A DNA stretch of 64,000 nucleotides from Pigmentiphaga humi. GTDB taxonomy: Bacteria > Pseudomonadota > Gammaproteobacteria > Burkholderiales > Burkholderiaceae_B. Positions 9,196 to 17,245 of this stretch are shown one piece after another (position 1 is the first letter of the stretch; each line of letters starts with the position of its first letter). Position numbers and translations under genes: made by a program. The notes beneath the pieces are model-generated. The model made no database searches. It had not been told where the DNA came from and was given only the letters and a program-made list of their open reading frames with translations. The DNA lies in NCBI RefSeq assembly GCF_900606115.1, contig NZ_UWPJ01000039.1:222412-286411 (forward strand), written 5' to 3'.

Positions 9196-10089
9196 TCATT
9201 TCAGCTTGGGCTTGTCCCTCACCAGCCGATCCCACAGGCCCTGCGCGGCCGGCGACAGGCTGCGGTGACGGCGCTTGATGATGAATATGGGGCGCACCGC
9301 ATGGCGGTCGGTGATCGGCACTGCCGCCAATCCCTGTCTGCGGCATAGCTGCAGCGCGAACTGCGCCACGATGCTGATGCCGAAGCCATGGGCGATCAGC
9401 CCGGCCATCGTGCCCAGCTCCCAGACCTCGAACCCGCTGTCGTGAATTTCCGCGACGCCAAGCATCGGCTGCAGATGCTGCCACACGCTGCCCGTGCGTA
9501 TCGTGTGGATGAAGTCGCGGCCGCGCAGGTCGCGTAGCCGGACGCTGCCCTTTCCGGCCAAGGGATCGGTATCGCGGCAGATGAGGAACAGGGGCTCGTT
9601 GAACAGCAGGTAAGCCTCGAATTCCTGCTTGTTGCCGCTGCGGGCGTTCAGGCCGAAATCGACCATTCCCGAGGAGATCATGGCCAGGCAGCGGTCGGAT
9701 ACCACGTCGTGCAACTGCAGCGCGATGCCCGGATGCTCGTTGCGGAAGGCGGCCAGCATCCCCGGCAGCCATTCCGCGCAAAGGGAAGGGGGCGCGGCAA
9801 GCGAGATGCGGCCGGTGTTGAGCAGGCTGCGATCTTTCAACTCGGCCATCGCCGACGCCATCTCGACGGAGACGCGCTGGGCGCCCCGCGCGAACACCTC
9901 GCCTTCGGGCGTGAGGAAGACATTGCGCGTATCGCGGTCGAACAGGCGCGCGCCAACCTGTTCCTCCAGCCGGCGGATCATCTGGCTGAACGCGGAAGGT
10001 GAGACATGACAGCGTTCAGCCGCCGTGGCGAACCGCCGGGTCTCCGCGAGCGCCAGGAAGGCATCCAGCAGGCGGCCTGAAATATTCAT
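9196..10089 (-). CDS. LysR-family transcriptional regulator
   Basis: About 297 residues. The N-terminal helix-turn-helix reads 'RFATAAERCHVSPSAFSQMI' and is followed by the usual effector-binding domain. I start it at the ATG at 10089 (MNISGRLL), which gives a standard LysR N-terminus; an upstream in-frame start at 10149 would add 20 residues without homology. It is divergent from the cupin/SDR/aldolase operon and is its likely regulator. Its 3' end lies 16 bases from the helicase stop, with the two genes convergent. Confidence 0.92.
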   Translation of the reverse strand: MNISGRLLDAFLALAETRRFATAAERCHVSPSAFSQMIRRLEEQVGARLFDRDTRNVFLTPEGEVFARGAQRVSVEMASAMAELKDRSLLNTGRISLAAPPSLCAEWLPGMLAAFRNEHPGIALQLHDVVSDRCLAMISSGMVDFGLNARSGNKQEFEAYLLFNEPLFLICRDTDPLAGKGSVRLRDLRGRDFIHTIRTGSVWQHLQPMLGVAEIHDSGFEVWELGTMAGLIAHGFGISIVAQFALQLCRRQGLAAVPITDRHAVRPIFIIKRRHRSLSPAAQGLWDRLVRDKPKLK

Positions 10090-10121
10090 TAGGGAATCGA
10101 CATAATCGTGCAGATAAATGC

Positions 10122-10137
10122 AATATACATGCATATT
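10122..10137. promoter_or_regulatory. Candidate LysR operator
   Basis: AATATACATGCATATT is a near-perfect 16-base palindrome in an AT-rich patch, 33 bases upstream of the LysR start and 73 bases upstream of the cupin start. Its placement in the divergent promoter suggests an autoregulatory or activator site. Confidence 0.4.
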
Positions 10138-10209
10138 CCCGGGTGGCACACTCAGTACATGTCAAGGAAACGTGCCGTGAAATCCGCGATGTCACAAGGA
10201 GCGAAGTAG

Positions 10210-10707
10210 ATGGAGAAGGAGAAATCATCCCGGTTGGTCGCCGAGGCCGAATTCGACCCCGAACAATCGCAGCACCTGTTGAGCGGCTGGCCCGAGCAGG
10301 CCTTCCACGTCAGTCATCTGCGCGAGGAAGACTTCACCAATGATGGCTTCCGTTCCTATACCCTGACGCGCGATCTGGGCTTCGCCAAAGCCACGGGCGG
10401 CATGGTGCAGGCGCACGTCAACCGGCGCGCCCGGCCGTACAACGCCGCCGAGGTCTCGCACCCGCACTTTCACAACACGCAGTTCCAGATGGTCTATGTG
10501 CTCAAGGGCTGGGTCAAAAGCGAGTTCGAAGGTCAGGGCGTGCTGGAGATGCGCCAGGGCAGCTGTTGGATCCAGCCGCCGATGATCAAGCACAACGTGC
10601 TCGACTATTCGGACGACCTGGAGATTCTGGAGGTCATCATCCCGGCGCGCTACGACACCGTCAACGTGGAAGGCGTGCCGCAGCCCGATGAAGCTTCGGC
10701 TTCCTGA
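10210..10707 (+). CDS. Cupin-domain protein
   Basis: Small single-domain cupin of 165 residues. The metal-binding cluster 'SHPHFHNTQFQ' (His84, 86, 88) and a downstream His in 'PPMIKHNV' (about 128) match the two cupin motifs, so it probably binds a divalent metal. It could be a small dioxygenase or isomerase, or a ligand-sensing protein. AAGGAG lies eight bases before the ATG. It is the first gene of a rightward operon with SDRs and an aldolase. The reaction is unknown. Confidence 0.82.
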   Translation: MEKEKSSRLVAEAEFDPEQSQHLLSGWPEQAFHVSHLREEDFTNDGFRSYTLTRDLGFAKATGGMVQAHVNRRARPYNAAEVSHPHFHNTQFQMVYVLKGWVKSEFEGQGVLEMRQGSCWIQPPMIKHNVLDYSDDLEILEVIIPARYDTVNVEGVPQPDEASAS

Positions 10708-10718
10708 AGGAGGTCGAT

Positions 10719-11444
10719 ATGGCGGGCATATTGAAGGGGCGCTCGGTCCTGGTGACTGGAGCCAGCGCCGGCATCGGCCGTGCCACCGCGCTTGCGCTGG
10801 CGCGGGCGGGTGCCGACGTGCTTGTCACGGGGCGCAGGCAGGCCGAACTGGACGAAGTCGCCGCCTTGTGCGCGCGAGCGGGCGGCGCCGGCCGTGCGCT
10901 GCGAGGCGACCTCACCGACAAGGGTTTCGTGCGCGAGCTCGGCCAGGCGGCCAACGGCGTCGACGTCCTGGTCAACAACGCCGGCATTCTTACCTATGCG
11001 CCGATACGCGACGCTTCGGTAGAGGACTGCGAGGCAATGTTCCGCTCCAATGTGGTGGCGGCGTTCGCGGTGGCCCAGGAGATCGCGCTCGGCATGATGA
11101 AGCGTCGGCATGGACACCTGGTGTTCGTGACCTCGCTGTCGGCGCGCAACGTCAATTCCATGGCCGCTTCCTACGCAGCGACCAAGCACGCGCTCTCGGC
11201 CTACGCCAAGGGTTTCCGGGTCGAAATGAAATCGTTCGGCATCAAGGTGACCGAAGTGGCGCCGGGCATGGTCGATACCCACATCCGCGACGACAGCACC
11301 CATCCCGAGGTGCTCAAGTCCATCGCCGCGCGCAAGTTCGCGCCGTTGATGCCGGAGGACGTGGCCGACGCGATCGTGTATGCGGTTTCGACGCGCGAGG
11401 GCTGCTGTCCGGACCTGATCGAACTGCGTCCCACGGACAACTGA
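10719..11444 (+). CDS. Short-chain dehydrogenase/reductase
   Basis: Classical SDR of 241 residues with 'TGASAGIGR' for cofactor binding, 'NNAG', a catalytic Ser in 'VTSLSARN' and Y-x3-K in 'SYAATKHAL'. A GAAGGAGG ribosome site sits just before the ATG. It is second in the cupin operon and the next SDR starts one base after its stop. It probably interconverts an alcohol and a ketone with NAD(P); the substrate is not known. Confidence 0.9.
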   Translation: MAGILKGRSVLVTGASAGIGRATALALARAGADVLVTGRRQAELDEVAALCARAGGAGRALRGDLTDKGFVRELGQAANGVDVLVNNAGILTYAPIRDASVEDCEAMFRSNVVAAFAVAQEIALGMMKRRHGHLVFVTSLSARNVNSMAASYAATKHALSAYAKGFRVEMKSFGIKVTEVAPGMVDTHIRDDSTHPEVLKSIAARKFAPLMPEDVADAIVYAVSTREGCCPDLIELRPTDN

Positions 11445-11445
11445 C

Positions 11446-12261
11446 ATGGACATGCTGCTACAGGGCAGGCGGGCGCTGGTGACCGGGGCTTCCCAGGGCA
11501 TAGGGCGAGCCGTCGCCGAGGCGCTGGCTGGCGAGGGCTGCGCGCTGCGGCTGGTGGCGCGCGATGCGGAGAAGCTGCGTGCGGTGGCCGAGGAGATCGA
11601 AGGGCGGCACGGAGTGGCGGTGAGCGTCCATGCCGCCGATCTGTCCCGGCGCGGCGCGGCCGCGGAGATCGCCGCGCAGTATGCCGAGGCCGATATCGTC
11701 GTCAACAATGCCGGCAATACGCCGCGCGGCGACATTCTCGCAGTGGACGAAGAAACCTGGCGGCAAGGCTGGGAACTCAAGGTGTTCGGCTACATCAACC
11801 TGACCCGCGAGTTCTACCGCCACATGCAGGCGCGCGGCGCCGGCGTCATCGTCAACGTCATCGGCATAGGCGCCGAGAAGTACGAGTATGCGTACGCCGC
11901 CGGCGGCACGGGCAACGCCGCACTGGCCGCGATGACGCGCATCGTCGGCAGCGCCAGCCTGGACTACGGCGTGCGCGTGCTGGGGGTGCATCCGGGCTGG
12001 GTCGAGACCGCCAAGGCCCGGCGCTCGCTGATGGGGCGCGCGGCGGCGGAGCTGGGCGACGAGCAGCGCTGGCCCGAACTCGTGCGCGACTGGCCGCGCG
12101 GCCGTCTGATCCAGCCGCAGGAAGTGGCCGATGTGGTGACGTTCCTGGCCTCGCCGCGCGCGAGCGCCATGTCCGGGACGATCGTGACTGTCGATGCCGG
12201 TTTCGTCTCCCGCGGATATCCCCACATGGCCGAACGGCCGCAGCAGGAGCTGCCGGAATGA
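11446..12261 (+). CDS. SDR-family protein lacking the catalytic lysine
   Basis: SDR fold of 271 residues with an intact cofactor motif 'TGASQGIGR' and 'NNAGNTPRG'. The active-site helix reads 'YAYAAGGTGNAALAAMTR': a Tyr is present near residue 150, but the position that should be the Y-x3-K lysine is Gly. A related SDR subgroup with 'GxxGNAAL' at this site is known to me from general family knowledge, so this is probably a natural subtype rather than decay. The C-terminus ends with a usual 'VDAGFVSRGY' type segment. Its stop overlaps the aldolase start by four bases (ATGA), indicating translational coupling. Confidence 0.85.
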   Translation: MDMLLQGRRALVTGASQGIGRAVAEALAGEGCALRLVARDAEKLRAVAEEIEGRHGVAVSVHAADLSRRGAAAEIAAQYAEADIVVNNAGNTPRGDILAVDEETWRQGWELKVFGYINLTREFYRHMQARGAGVIVNVIGIGAEKYEYAYAAGGTGNAALAAMTRIVGSASLDYGVRVLGVHPGWVETAKARRSLMGRAAAELGDEQRWPELVRDWPRGRLIQPQEVADVVTFLASPRASAMSGTIVTVDAGFVSRGYPHMAERPQQELPE

Positions 12262-13031
12262 TCGATCCGATGCTCATCGTCAATCATTTCCAGCGCAAGC
12301 TCGAAGCGGACGAGCGCGTGTTGCTGATGTCGCTGCGCCAGCTGCGCGGGCCGGACGCCGCCATGATCGTGCACGCATGCGGCTTCGACGGCTTCTATGC
12401 GGACTGCGAGCACGGCATGTTCACCTGGGAGCAGGCCTCCGCGCTGTGCGCCAGCGCGCTGATGGCGGGGCTGTTGCCGGCGCTGCGGGTACGGCAGAAC
12501 ACGCCCGCCGACATCGGCGCGGCGCTCGATGCCGGGGCCCAGTGCGTGATCGTGCCGCACGTCTCCAGCGCCGCCGAGGCCGAGGCGGCGGTGCGGGCGG
12601 CCAAATATCCGCCTTGGGGCGAACGGTCGTTGGCAGCCCTTGGCCCGGCGACGCGCTATCGGTCCTTGCCGGCAGGCGAAATCGTGCGGTTGATGAACGA
12701 TCAGTCCATGATGGTTGCCATGCTGGAAACCGCTGATGGCGTGGCGGCAGCGGACGAGATCGCCGCGGTCAGGGGCGTGGACGCGCTGATGATCGGTCCG
12801 ATCGACCTGTCGGCGGAGATGGGCGCGCCGGGCCAGCTCGATCATCCGGCCATCCGCTCGGCCTACCTCGCGGCGTGCGAGGCGGCGAGAAAGCATGGCA
12901 AGCAGTTCGTGGCGAGCGGCGAAATCGCGGCAGAGCTGGCGCAACACGGCGCGCGCATCTTTCTGGGCGGCACCGACGTCGGCTATCTCATCTCCGCCGC
13001 CCGCAAGGCGGCGGACGTGCTTCGAGGATGA
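12258..13031 (+). CDS. HpcH/HpaI-family aldolase
   Basis: Class II (metal-dependent) aldolase of 257 residues that would cleave or form a C-C bond in a 2-keto-3-deoxy or 4-hydroxy-2-keto acid, releasing pyruvate or a similar unit. Seen in the sequence: 'ADCEHG', 'VIVPHVSSAAEAEAAV', 'GERS', the metal-ligand region 'AMLETADG' (Glu) and 'IGPIDLSAEMG' (Asp). These match the 2,4-dihydroxyhept-2-ene-1,7-dioate aldolase family. It is coupled to the upstream SDR. It gives the best clue to the operon's chemistry: oxidation by SDRs followed by retro-aldol cleavage (inference). Confidence 0.9.
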   Translation: MIDPMLIVNHFQRKLEADERVLLMSLRQLRGPDAAMIVHACGFDGFYADCEHGMFTWEQASALCASALMAGLLPALRVRQNTPADIGAALDAGAQCVIVPHVSSAAEAEAAVRAAKYPPWGERSLAALGPATRYRSLPAGEIVRLMNDQSMMVAMLETADGVAAADEIAAVRGVDALMIGPIDLSAEMGAPGQLDHPAIRSAYLAACEAARKHGKQFVASGEIAAELAQHGARIFLGGTDVGYLISAARKAADVLRG

Positions 13032-13081
13032 AAGAGAGACGGCACCACCATTCGATCCTATAAAAAGTGAGGAGACACATC

Positions 13082-14053
13082 ATGAGGCACAACGCGCCCG
13101 GAATCCTGGCTGTCTTGATCTGCACTGCCGCGTGTGCGGCGCCGGCGATGGCAGCCGACACCTACCCGTCCAAGCCGATCCGCATGATCGTGGCCTGGCC
13201 GCCCGGCAGCGGCGTCGACGTATTCATGCGCACGATCAACGACGCGCTGAGCAAGGAGCTCGGGCAGACGATCGTCGTGGACAACCGCGCCGGCGCGGCT
13301 GGCGTGATCGGCGCGCAGTTCGTGGCGGAGGCGCAGCCCGATGGCTATACCCTGCTGTTCAGCTCGGCCGCCATGAACATGGTGGCCGCGATGCAGACCA
13401 AGACCTCGTACAAGATGCCGGATTCCTTCACGCCTGTCGTGAATGTCTTCTTCTCGCCGCTCGCGCTGGTCGCCAATCCTGCACTGGGACTAAAGAGTCC
13501 CCAGGACCTGATCGCTCTCGCCAAGAAAGAGAAACTCTTCTATTCGACCTCGGGCATCGGCGCGCCATCGCATTTCGTGGGCGAGCTGTTCGCCAATCGG
13601 ACCGGCATCCAGGCGACTGCGGTGCCCACGCAAGGTTCGCCGCAGGCGATGATGGAGCAGATCGCCGGCCGCGTGACCTATCACTTCGCCGTTACCTCTA
13701 CCGCGCTGCCGCCGGCGAAAGACGGCAAGGTGCAGATCCTGGCCGTCGCCAGCAAGCAGCGCGTAGCCATCGCGCCCGACATTCCCACGCTCGACGAACT
13801 CGGCATCCAGGACGTCGACGGCGCCTATTGGAACGGCATCCTGGCGCCCAAGGGGCTGCCCGATCCGATCGCGAAGAAGATCGCCGCCGCGGTGAACAAG
13901 GTCCTGGCCCAGGAGGACATCCGCAAGCGCATCGCACCGACCGGCAACGAGCTCGACGGGCAGAGCGATCCCGCCAGTTTCGCCAGGCTGCTCAAGACCG
14001 ACTACGAGCTTTGGAAAGGCGTGGCCGACGCAGCGTCGATCCGGGCGCAGTAG
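13082..14053 (+). CDS. Bug/TctC-family periplasmic solute-binding protein
   Basis: Second Bug receptor, 323 residues. A Sec-type signal peptide ends near 'APAMAADTYPSK'. The family core is visible in 'PIRMIVAWPPGSGVD' and 'TIVVDNRAGAAGVIG'. The ATG at 13082 is preferred over the in-frame GTG at 13067 because GAGGAG lies at 13068-13073, eight bases before it. It is embedded in the SDR/aldolase operon, so the operon seems to import its own substrate. Compared with the first Bug gene, it lies in the middle rather than at the head of its operon. Confidence 0.92.
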   Translation: MRHNAPGILAVLICTAACAAPAMAADTYPSKPIRMIVAWPPGSGVDVFMRTINDALSKELGQTIVVDNRAGAAGVIGAQFVAEAQPDGYTLLFSSAAMNMVAAMQTKTSYKMPDSFTPVVNVFFSPLALVANPALGLKSPQDLIALAKKEKLFYSTSGIGAPSHFVGELFANRTGIQATAVPTQGSPQAMMEQIAGRVTYHFAVTSTALPPAKDGKVQILAVASKQRVAIAPDIPTLDELGIQDVDGAYWNGILAPKGLPDPIAKKIAAAVNKVLAQEDIRKRIAPTGNELDGQSDPASFARLLKTDYELWKGVADAASIRAQ

Positions 14054-14082
14054 ACCGGCTCACGTCCAAGGGAACGTCCTTC

Positions 14083-14823
14083 ATGTCGATTCAGAATAAA
14101 GTAGCTCTCGTGACAGGCGCGGCCTCAGGCATCGGCCGTGCCGCGGCCTTCCTGCTTGCGCGGGAAGGCGCCGACGTGCTGATCGCCGATAGCGATGCCG
14201 CCGGCGCCCAGAATGTTTGCGATGCCATCGTGGCGCAGGGCGGCCGGGCCGGCTGGGCGGTATGCGACCTGGGAGAGGCGGACCAGATTCGCTCCCTGGT
14301 CGGGCGCGCGCTGGCGCAGTACGAACGCATCGACGTGCTGGTCCATGCCGCGGGCATCTGCCGCGCCGCGCCACTGCTCGACCTGAGCGACGAGCAGTGG
14401 CGAGAGACCTTGCGGATCAACCTGGACGGCACTTTTTTCCTGACCCGCGACGTCGGCCGCGCGATGGCGGCGCGGGGCTCGGGCACGATGATCCTGCTGA
14501 CCTCGGACCGTGGCGTCTACGGCTCGATCGACTATGCCCATTACGCCGCGTCCAAGGGCGGCATGATCGCCTTGACCAGGAGCCTGGCGCTGGCGCTGGG
14601 CAAGCACGGCGTCACGGTCAACGGCCTGAACCCGGGAATGACCGACACGCCGCTGGCGCGCGGCGCCAATCCGCTAAGCTGGGATGCCAAGGTCGCGGCC
14701 GACGTGCTGGGCAAGGCCAGCCTGCCGGAGGAGATCGCGCAGACCATCCTGTTCCTGGCGGGCACGGGCGGCGCCTATACCACCGGGCAAATACTGGGCA
14801 CGCGCATCCGCCACGGCCAATGA
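14083..14823 (+). CDS. Short-chain dehydrogenase/reductase
   Basis: Classical SDR of 246 residues: 'TGAASGIGR', 'VHAAGI' in place of the usual NNAG, catalytic Ser in 'LLTSDRG', and Y-x3-K in 'HYAASKGGM'. It starts at 14083, 29 bases after the Bug stop; a long upstream open frame is a shadow of the Bug and aldolase genes. The C-terminal 'GGAYTTGQILG' resembles the end of 3-oxoacyl reductase-like SDRs. Substrate unknown. Confidence 0.9.
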   Translation: MSIQNKVALVTGAASGIGRAAAFLLAREGADVLIADSDAAGAQNVCDAIVAQGGRAGWAVCDLGEADQIRSLVGRALAQYERIDVLVHAAGICRAAPLLDLSDEQWRETLRINLDGTFFLTRDVGRAMAARGSGTMILLTSDRGVYGSIDYAHYAASKGGMIALTRSLALALGKHGVTVNGLNPGMTDTPLARGANPLSWDAKVAADVLGKASLPEEIAQTILFLAGTGGAYTTGQILGTRIRHGQ

Positions 14824-14860
14824 CGGTGCGGCCAATCATCGAGAAACTAGGGGAACCGAC

Positions 14861-15643
14861 GTGTTGAAAGGAAAGGGCGCTATCGTGACCGGATCGCTGG
14901 ACGGCATCGGCTATGCCATCGCCACGTCGCTCGCGCGGCAGGGGTGCGCGGTCATGCTAAATGGGTTCGGCCCGGACGAGCTGATCCGCGAACGCGTCGC
15001 CGCGCTGCGCGAATTGGGGGTGGACGCCGACTATCACGGCGCCGACATCTCCGACGCCGGGCAGATCGAGGATCTCGTATCCACGGCGAACCGGCGCTTC
15101 GGCCGGGTGGACATTCTGGTCAACAACGCGGTGACCCGCTGCGACGCCCTCATCGAGGATCTTCCGCCGGAGAAATGGTCCTACGCATTGGCGGTCAACC
15201 TGACGGCGGCCTATCATCTGATCCGGCTCACGCTACCCGGCATGAAGCAGCGCAACTGGGGCAGGATCATCAGCCTGGCTTCGATCTTCGGCGTCGAGGG
15301 CACGCCCAGACGTACGGATTACGTAGTCACCAAGCACGGGTTGGTCGGGATGACCAAGGTAGTGGCGCTCGAATGCGCCGGTTTCGACATTACCTGCAAC
15401 GCGCTCTGTCCGGGGCTGGTGGACACGCCGCACATCCGCAGGATGATCGCCGACCGCATGGCTTCCACCGGCCAGACGGAAGCGCAGGCCACGGCGGCTT
15501 TCCTGGAGCCGCGCCAGCCGTCCCGGCGCTTCGTCACGCCGGAGCGGGTGGGGGCGTTGGCGGCTTTCTTGTGCAGCGACGAGGCCTGCGATATCACCGG
15601 AACGCCGATTCCGATCGATGGGGGATGGCAGGCCCGGGCGTGA
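14861..15643 (+). CDS. SDR resembling D-3-hydroxybutyrate dehydrogenase
   Basis: SDR of 260 residues with 'TGSLDGIGY', 'NNAVTR', catalytic Ser in 'SLASIFG' and Y-x3-K in 'TDYVVTKHGLVGMTK'. The active-site helix, 'NALCPGLVDTPHI' and the C-terminal 'IPIDGGWQARA' are in the style of D-beta-hydroxybutyrate dehydrogenases. The start is GTG at 14861 with a purine-rich ribosome site (AGGGGAA) close upstream. It is the last gene of the operon. Whether it acts on 3-hydroxybutyrate or a larger hydroxy acid cannot be told. Confidence 0.88.
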   Translation: MLKGKGAIVTGSLDGIGYAIATSLARQGCAVMLNGFGPDELIRERVAALRELGVDADYHGADISDAGQIEDLVSTANRRFGRVDILVNNAVTRCDALIEDLPPEKWSYALAVNLTAAYHLIRLTLPGMKQRNWGRIISLASIFGVEGTPRRTDYVVTKHGLVGMTKVVALECAGFDITCNALCPGLVDTPHIRRMIADRMASTGQTEAQATAAFLEPRQPSRRFVTPERVGALAAFLCSDEACDITGTPIPIDGGWQARA

Positions 15644-15685
15644 TAGCGTTGGCGGTCGCGCGAGGGGCGGCGTGTCGGAGGATGG

Positions 15686-16699
15686 TTACGCCGGGCGGGT
15701 CAGTACCATGAGGACATCTGCGTACCAGGCGCAGTTCAAGCCGAGCGACTCGTCTTGCGCCAAGTCGCGTGTACGCATGTCCATGCGAGTCGAATGCACC
15801 CCGAGCAACTGCCATGGCAGCAAGGAGTCGCGGCTCTGGACGCCGCTCCTGCGCCGTAGTACTGGAGAGCCGCTGCTGCCGCGGTGCGTCCTGGCGTCGG
15901 TCAGGAAATAGCCCTGCTGTTGGAAGCGCACGCCATACGCCGATGCGATCGAGGCGCTGCGGGCGACGGCGAGATGGTGGACCGTGTCGTGGAACCCTAG
16001 CGGGAAGCCGATCACCGTCAAGTTGTCTCCAATGACCACGTCCTCGCCCTGGGGGGCGAGATGCGACGTGTCGAACGCCTGCAGCATCGTGCGTTCGGGC
16101 AAGCGGTCGCTTTGGATCTCGATGGCGGCGATGTCGACTGACCCGGCGGTGTCCGTGGCTTGGCGCCACAGCGCGATCCCGTTGCCGTACAGCGGGATCG
16201 AGAAGGTCGCGTACTGCGTCAGGTCGCTTGTATCGGTGTGCAGCTCGATCTCGACGCGGTCCGGAAAGTGGCCGCTTGGCTCGTCGGCGAAGACATGCAG
16301 GTTCGTCACCAGGAATAAACGATCGTCGCGGCGAAAGAAAAAACCGCTTGCGCTGGTCGAGAGCTGCGATCCGGCATAGGTGCGAATGTGCGTCGTGGCC
16401 AGCAGCACCGGCTCGATCGCATGGCGTGGCTCCAGGGGGGCCTGCGTCGGCGCTGGCTCGGCAAGCACCGCGCGCATTCTGGCAACGTCGCGCTCGAACG
16501 CGGCGAGCGCGGAGTCCGAAACGGCGGTGTTCAGCATGACGGTTCGAGCCGCGTCGGTATGCATTTCGAACGAACGTGCCAGGGTATCGCGGGTAGCGGG
16601 CAGCCACGCTTCAAGGAACGCGGAAAACAAGGCGTCCGATGCGATCAGACTTCCTTGGAGCTCGCAGATGCGCTCGGTGGCCTCTTGCAGATTTTTCAT
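15686..16699 (-). CDS. Trypsin-like serine protease, no signal peptide
   Basis: Chymotrypsin-fold protease of 337 residues. The triad is readable: His135 in 'TNLHVFAD', Asp189 in 'GSVDIAAIEI' and Ser276 in 'HRGSSGSP'. The first ~100 residues are a polar, probably helical region with no signal peptide or membrane segment, so the protein is likely cytoplasmic, which is unusual for this fold. No PDZ domain is present, unlike DegP/HtrA. It stands alone, convergent with the SDR operon and divergent from ndvB. Some cytoplasmic trypsin-like proteases act in bacterial defence modules, but no partner gene is next to this one. Confidence 0.82.
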   Translation of the reverse strand: MKNLQEATERICELQGSLIASDALFSAFLEAWLPATRDTLARSFEMHTDAARTVMLNTAVSDSALAAFERDVARMRAVLAEPAPTQAPLEPRHAIEPVLLATTHIRTYAGSQLSTSASGFFFRRDDRLFLVTNLHVFADEPSGHFPDRVEIELHTDTSDLTQYATFSIPLYGNGIALWRQATDTAGSVDIAAIEIQSDRLPERTMLQAFDTSHLAPQGEDVVIGDNLTVIGFPLGFHDTVHHLAVARSASIASAYGVRFQQQGYFLTDARTHRGSSGSPVLRRRSGVQSRDSLLPWQLLGVHSTRMDMRTRDLAQDESLGLNCAWYADVLMVLTRPA

Positions 16700-16724
16700 T
16701 GCAACGATGCCTTCCTGAAAAGAG

Positions 16725-16749
16725 AAAGCGCGGACGAACCGCGCTTTTT
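16725..16749. terminator. Perfect hairpin upstream of the protease gene
   Basis: AAAGCGCGG / CCGCGCTTT form a 9-base perfect stem around the loop ACGAA, with TTTTT (16745-16749) on the plus strand and a weaker pyrimidine tract on the minus strand. It lies 26 bases upstream of the protease start. It could end a plus-strand antisense transcript, act as a leader attenuator, or end a small RNA on the minus strand. Confidence 0.5.
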
Positions 16750-17245
16750 GGGAGGGCAGGCCAAAGCGGATGGCCTATCTGGCCTGGCACACCATCGTAC
16801 ATGTTTTGCACCCTCCATGCGGATTCTCTGCAGAGATGTGTCTCAGATTGTCAAGCACGTCGTGCCGCGCGGACAGGCGGCCCAATTGGGTGTAGTCTGT
16901 CGCAACGCACTCCAGTGTGCTTGGGCAGGCGGTTGAGCGAACATTCCCGCGGCCAAGCATGTCCACCCGATGCCGCCTTTCACATCGCCCGGCTCCCGAT
17001 GGGCGAGGGCCGGTCACCGCGACGGCGGCCGAAAGCGACTCGACCTCTCCACTGGATCTTTCTCCATCGAAGCAAGCCTTTACGCGAGACCTCGCAATCC
17101 GCGAGGTTCCGCGTCTGGATCGACACGCTTCGCATACCTGGCCGCCGTACCGGCACTGCCTGTGTCGGGCTTCGACCCGAATGCTGCACCGGCGGGCACC
17201 TATGCGAACTCACCCGTTGCGCAAGAACAGCCGCACTGGATATCT
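16750..17245. other. Intergenic region upstream of ndvB
   Basis: About 500 bases separate the leader hairpin from the chosen ndvB start. It contains two short perfect palindromes (CCCAATTGGG at 16881-16890 and CTCTGCAGAG near 16826) but no clear sigma-70 promoter. The last 276 bases are open in frame with ndvB. Their translation is Arg/Ser/Pro-rich with no family resemblance, so I treat them as leader rather than coding. Confidence 0.4.
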
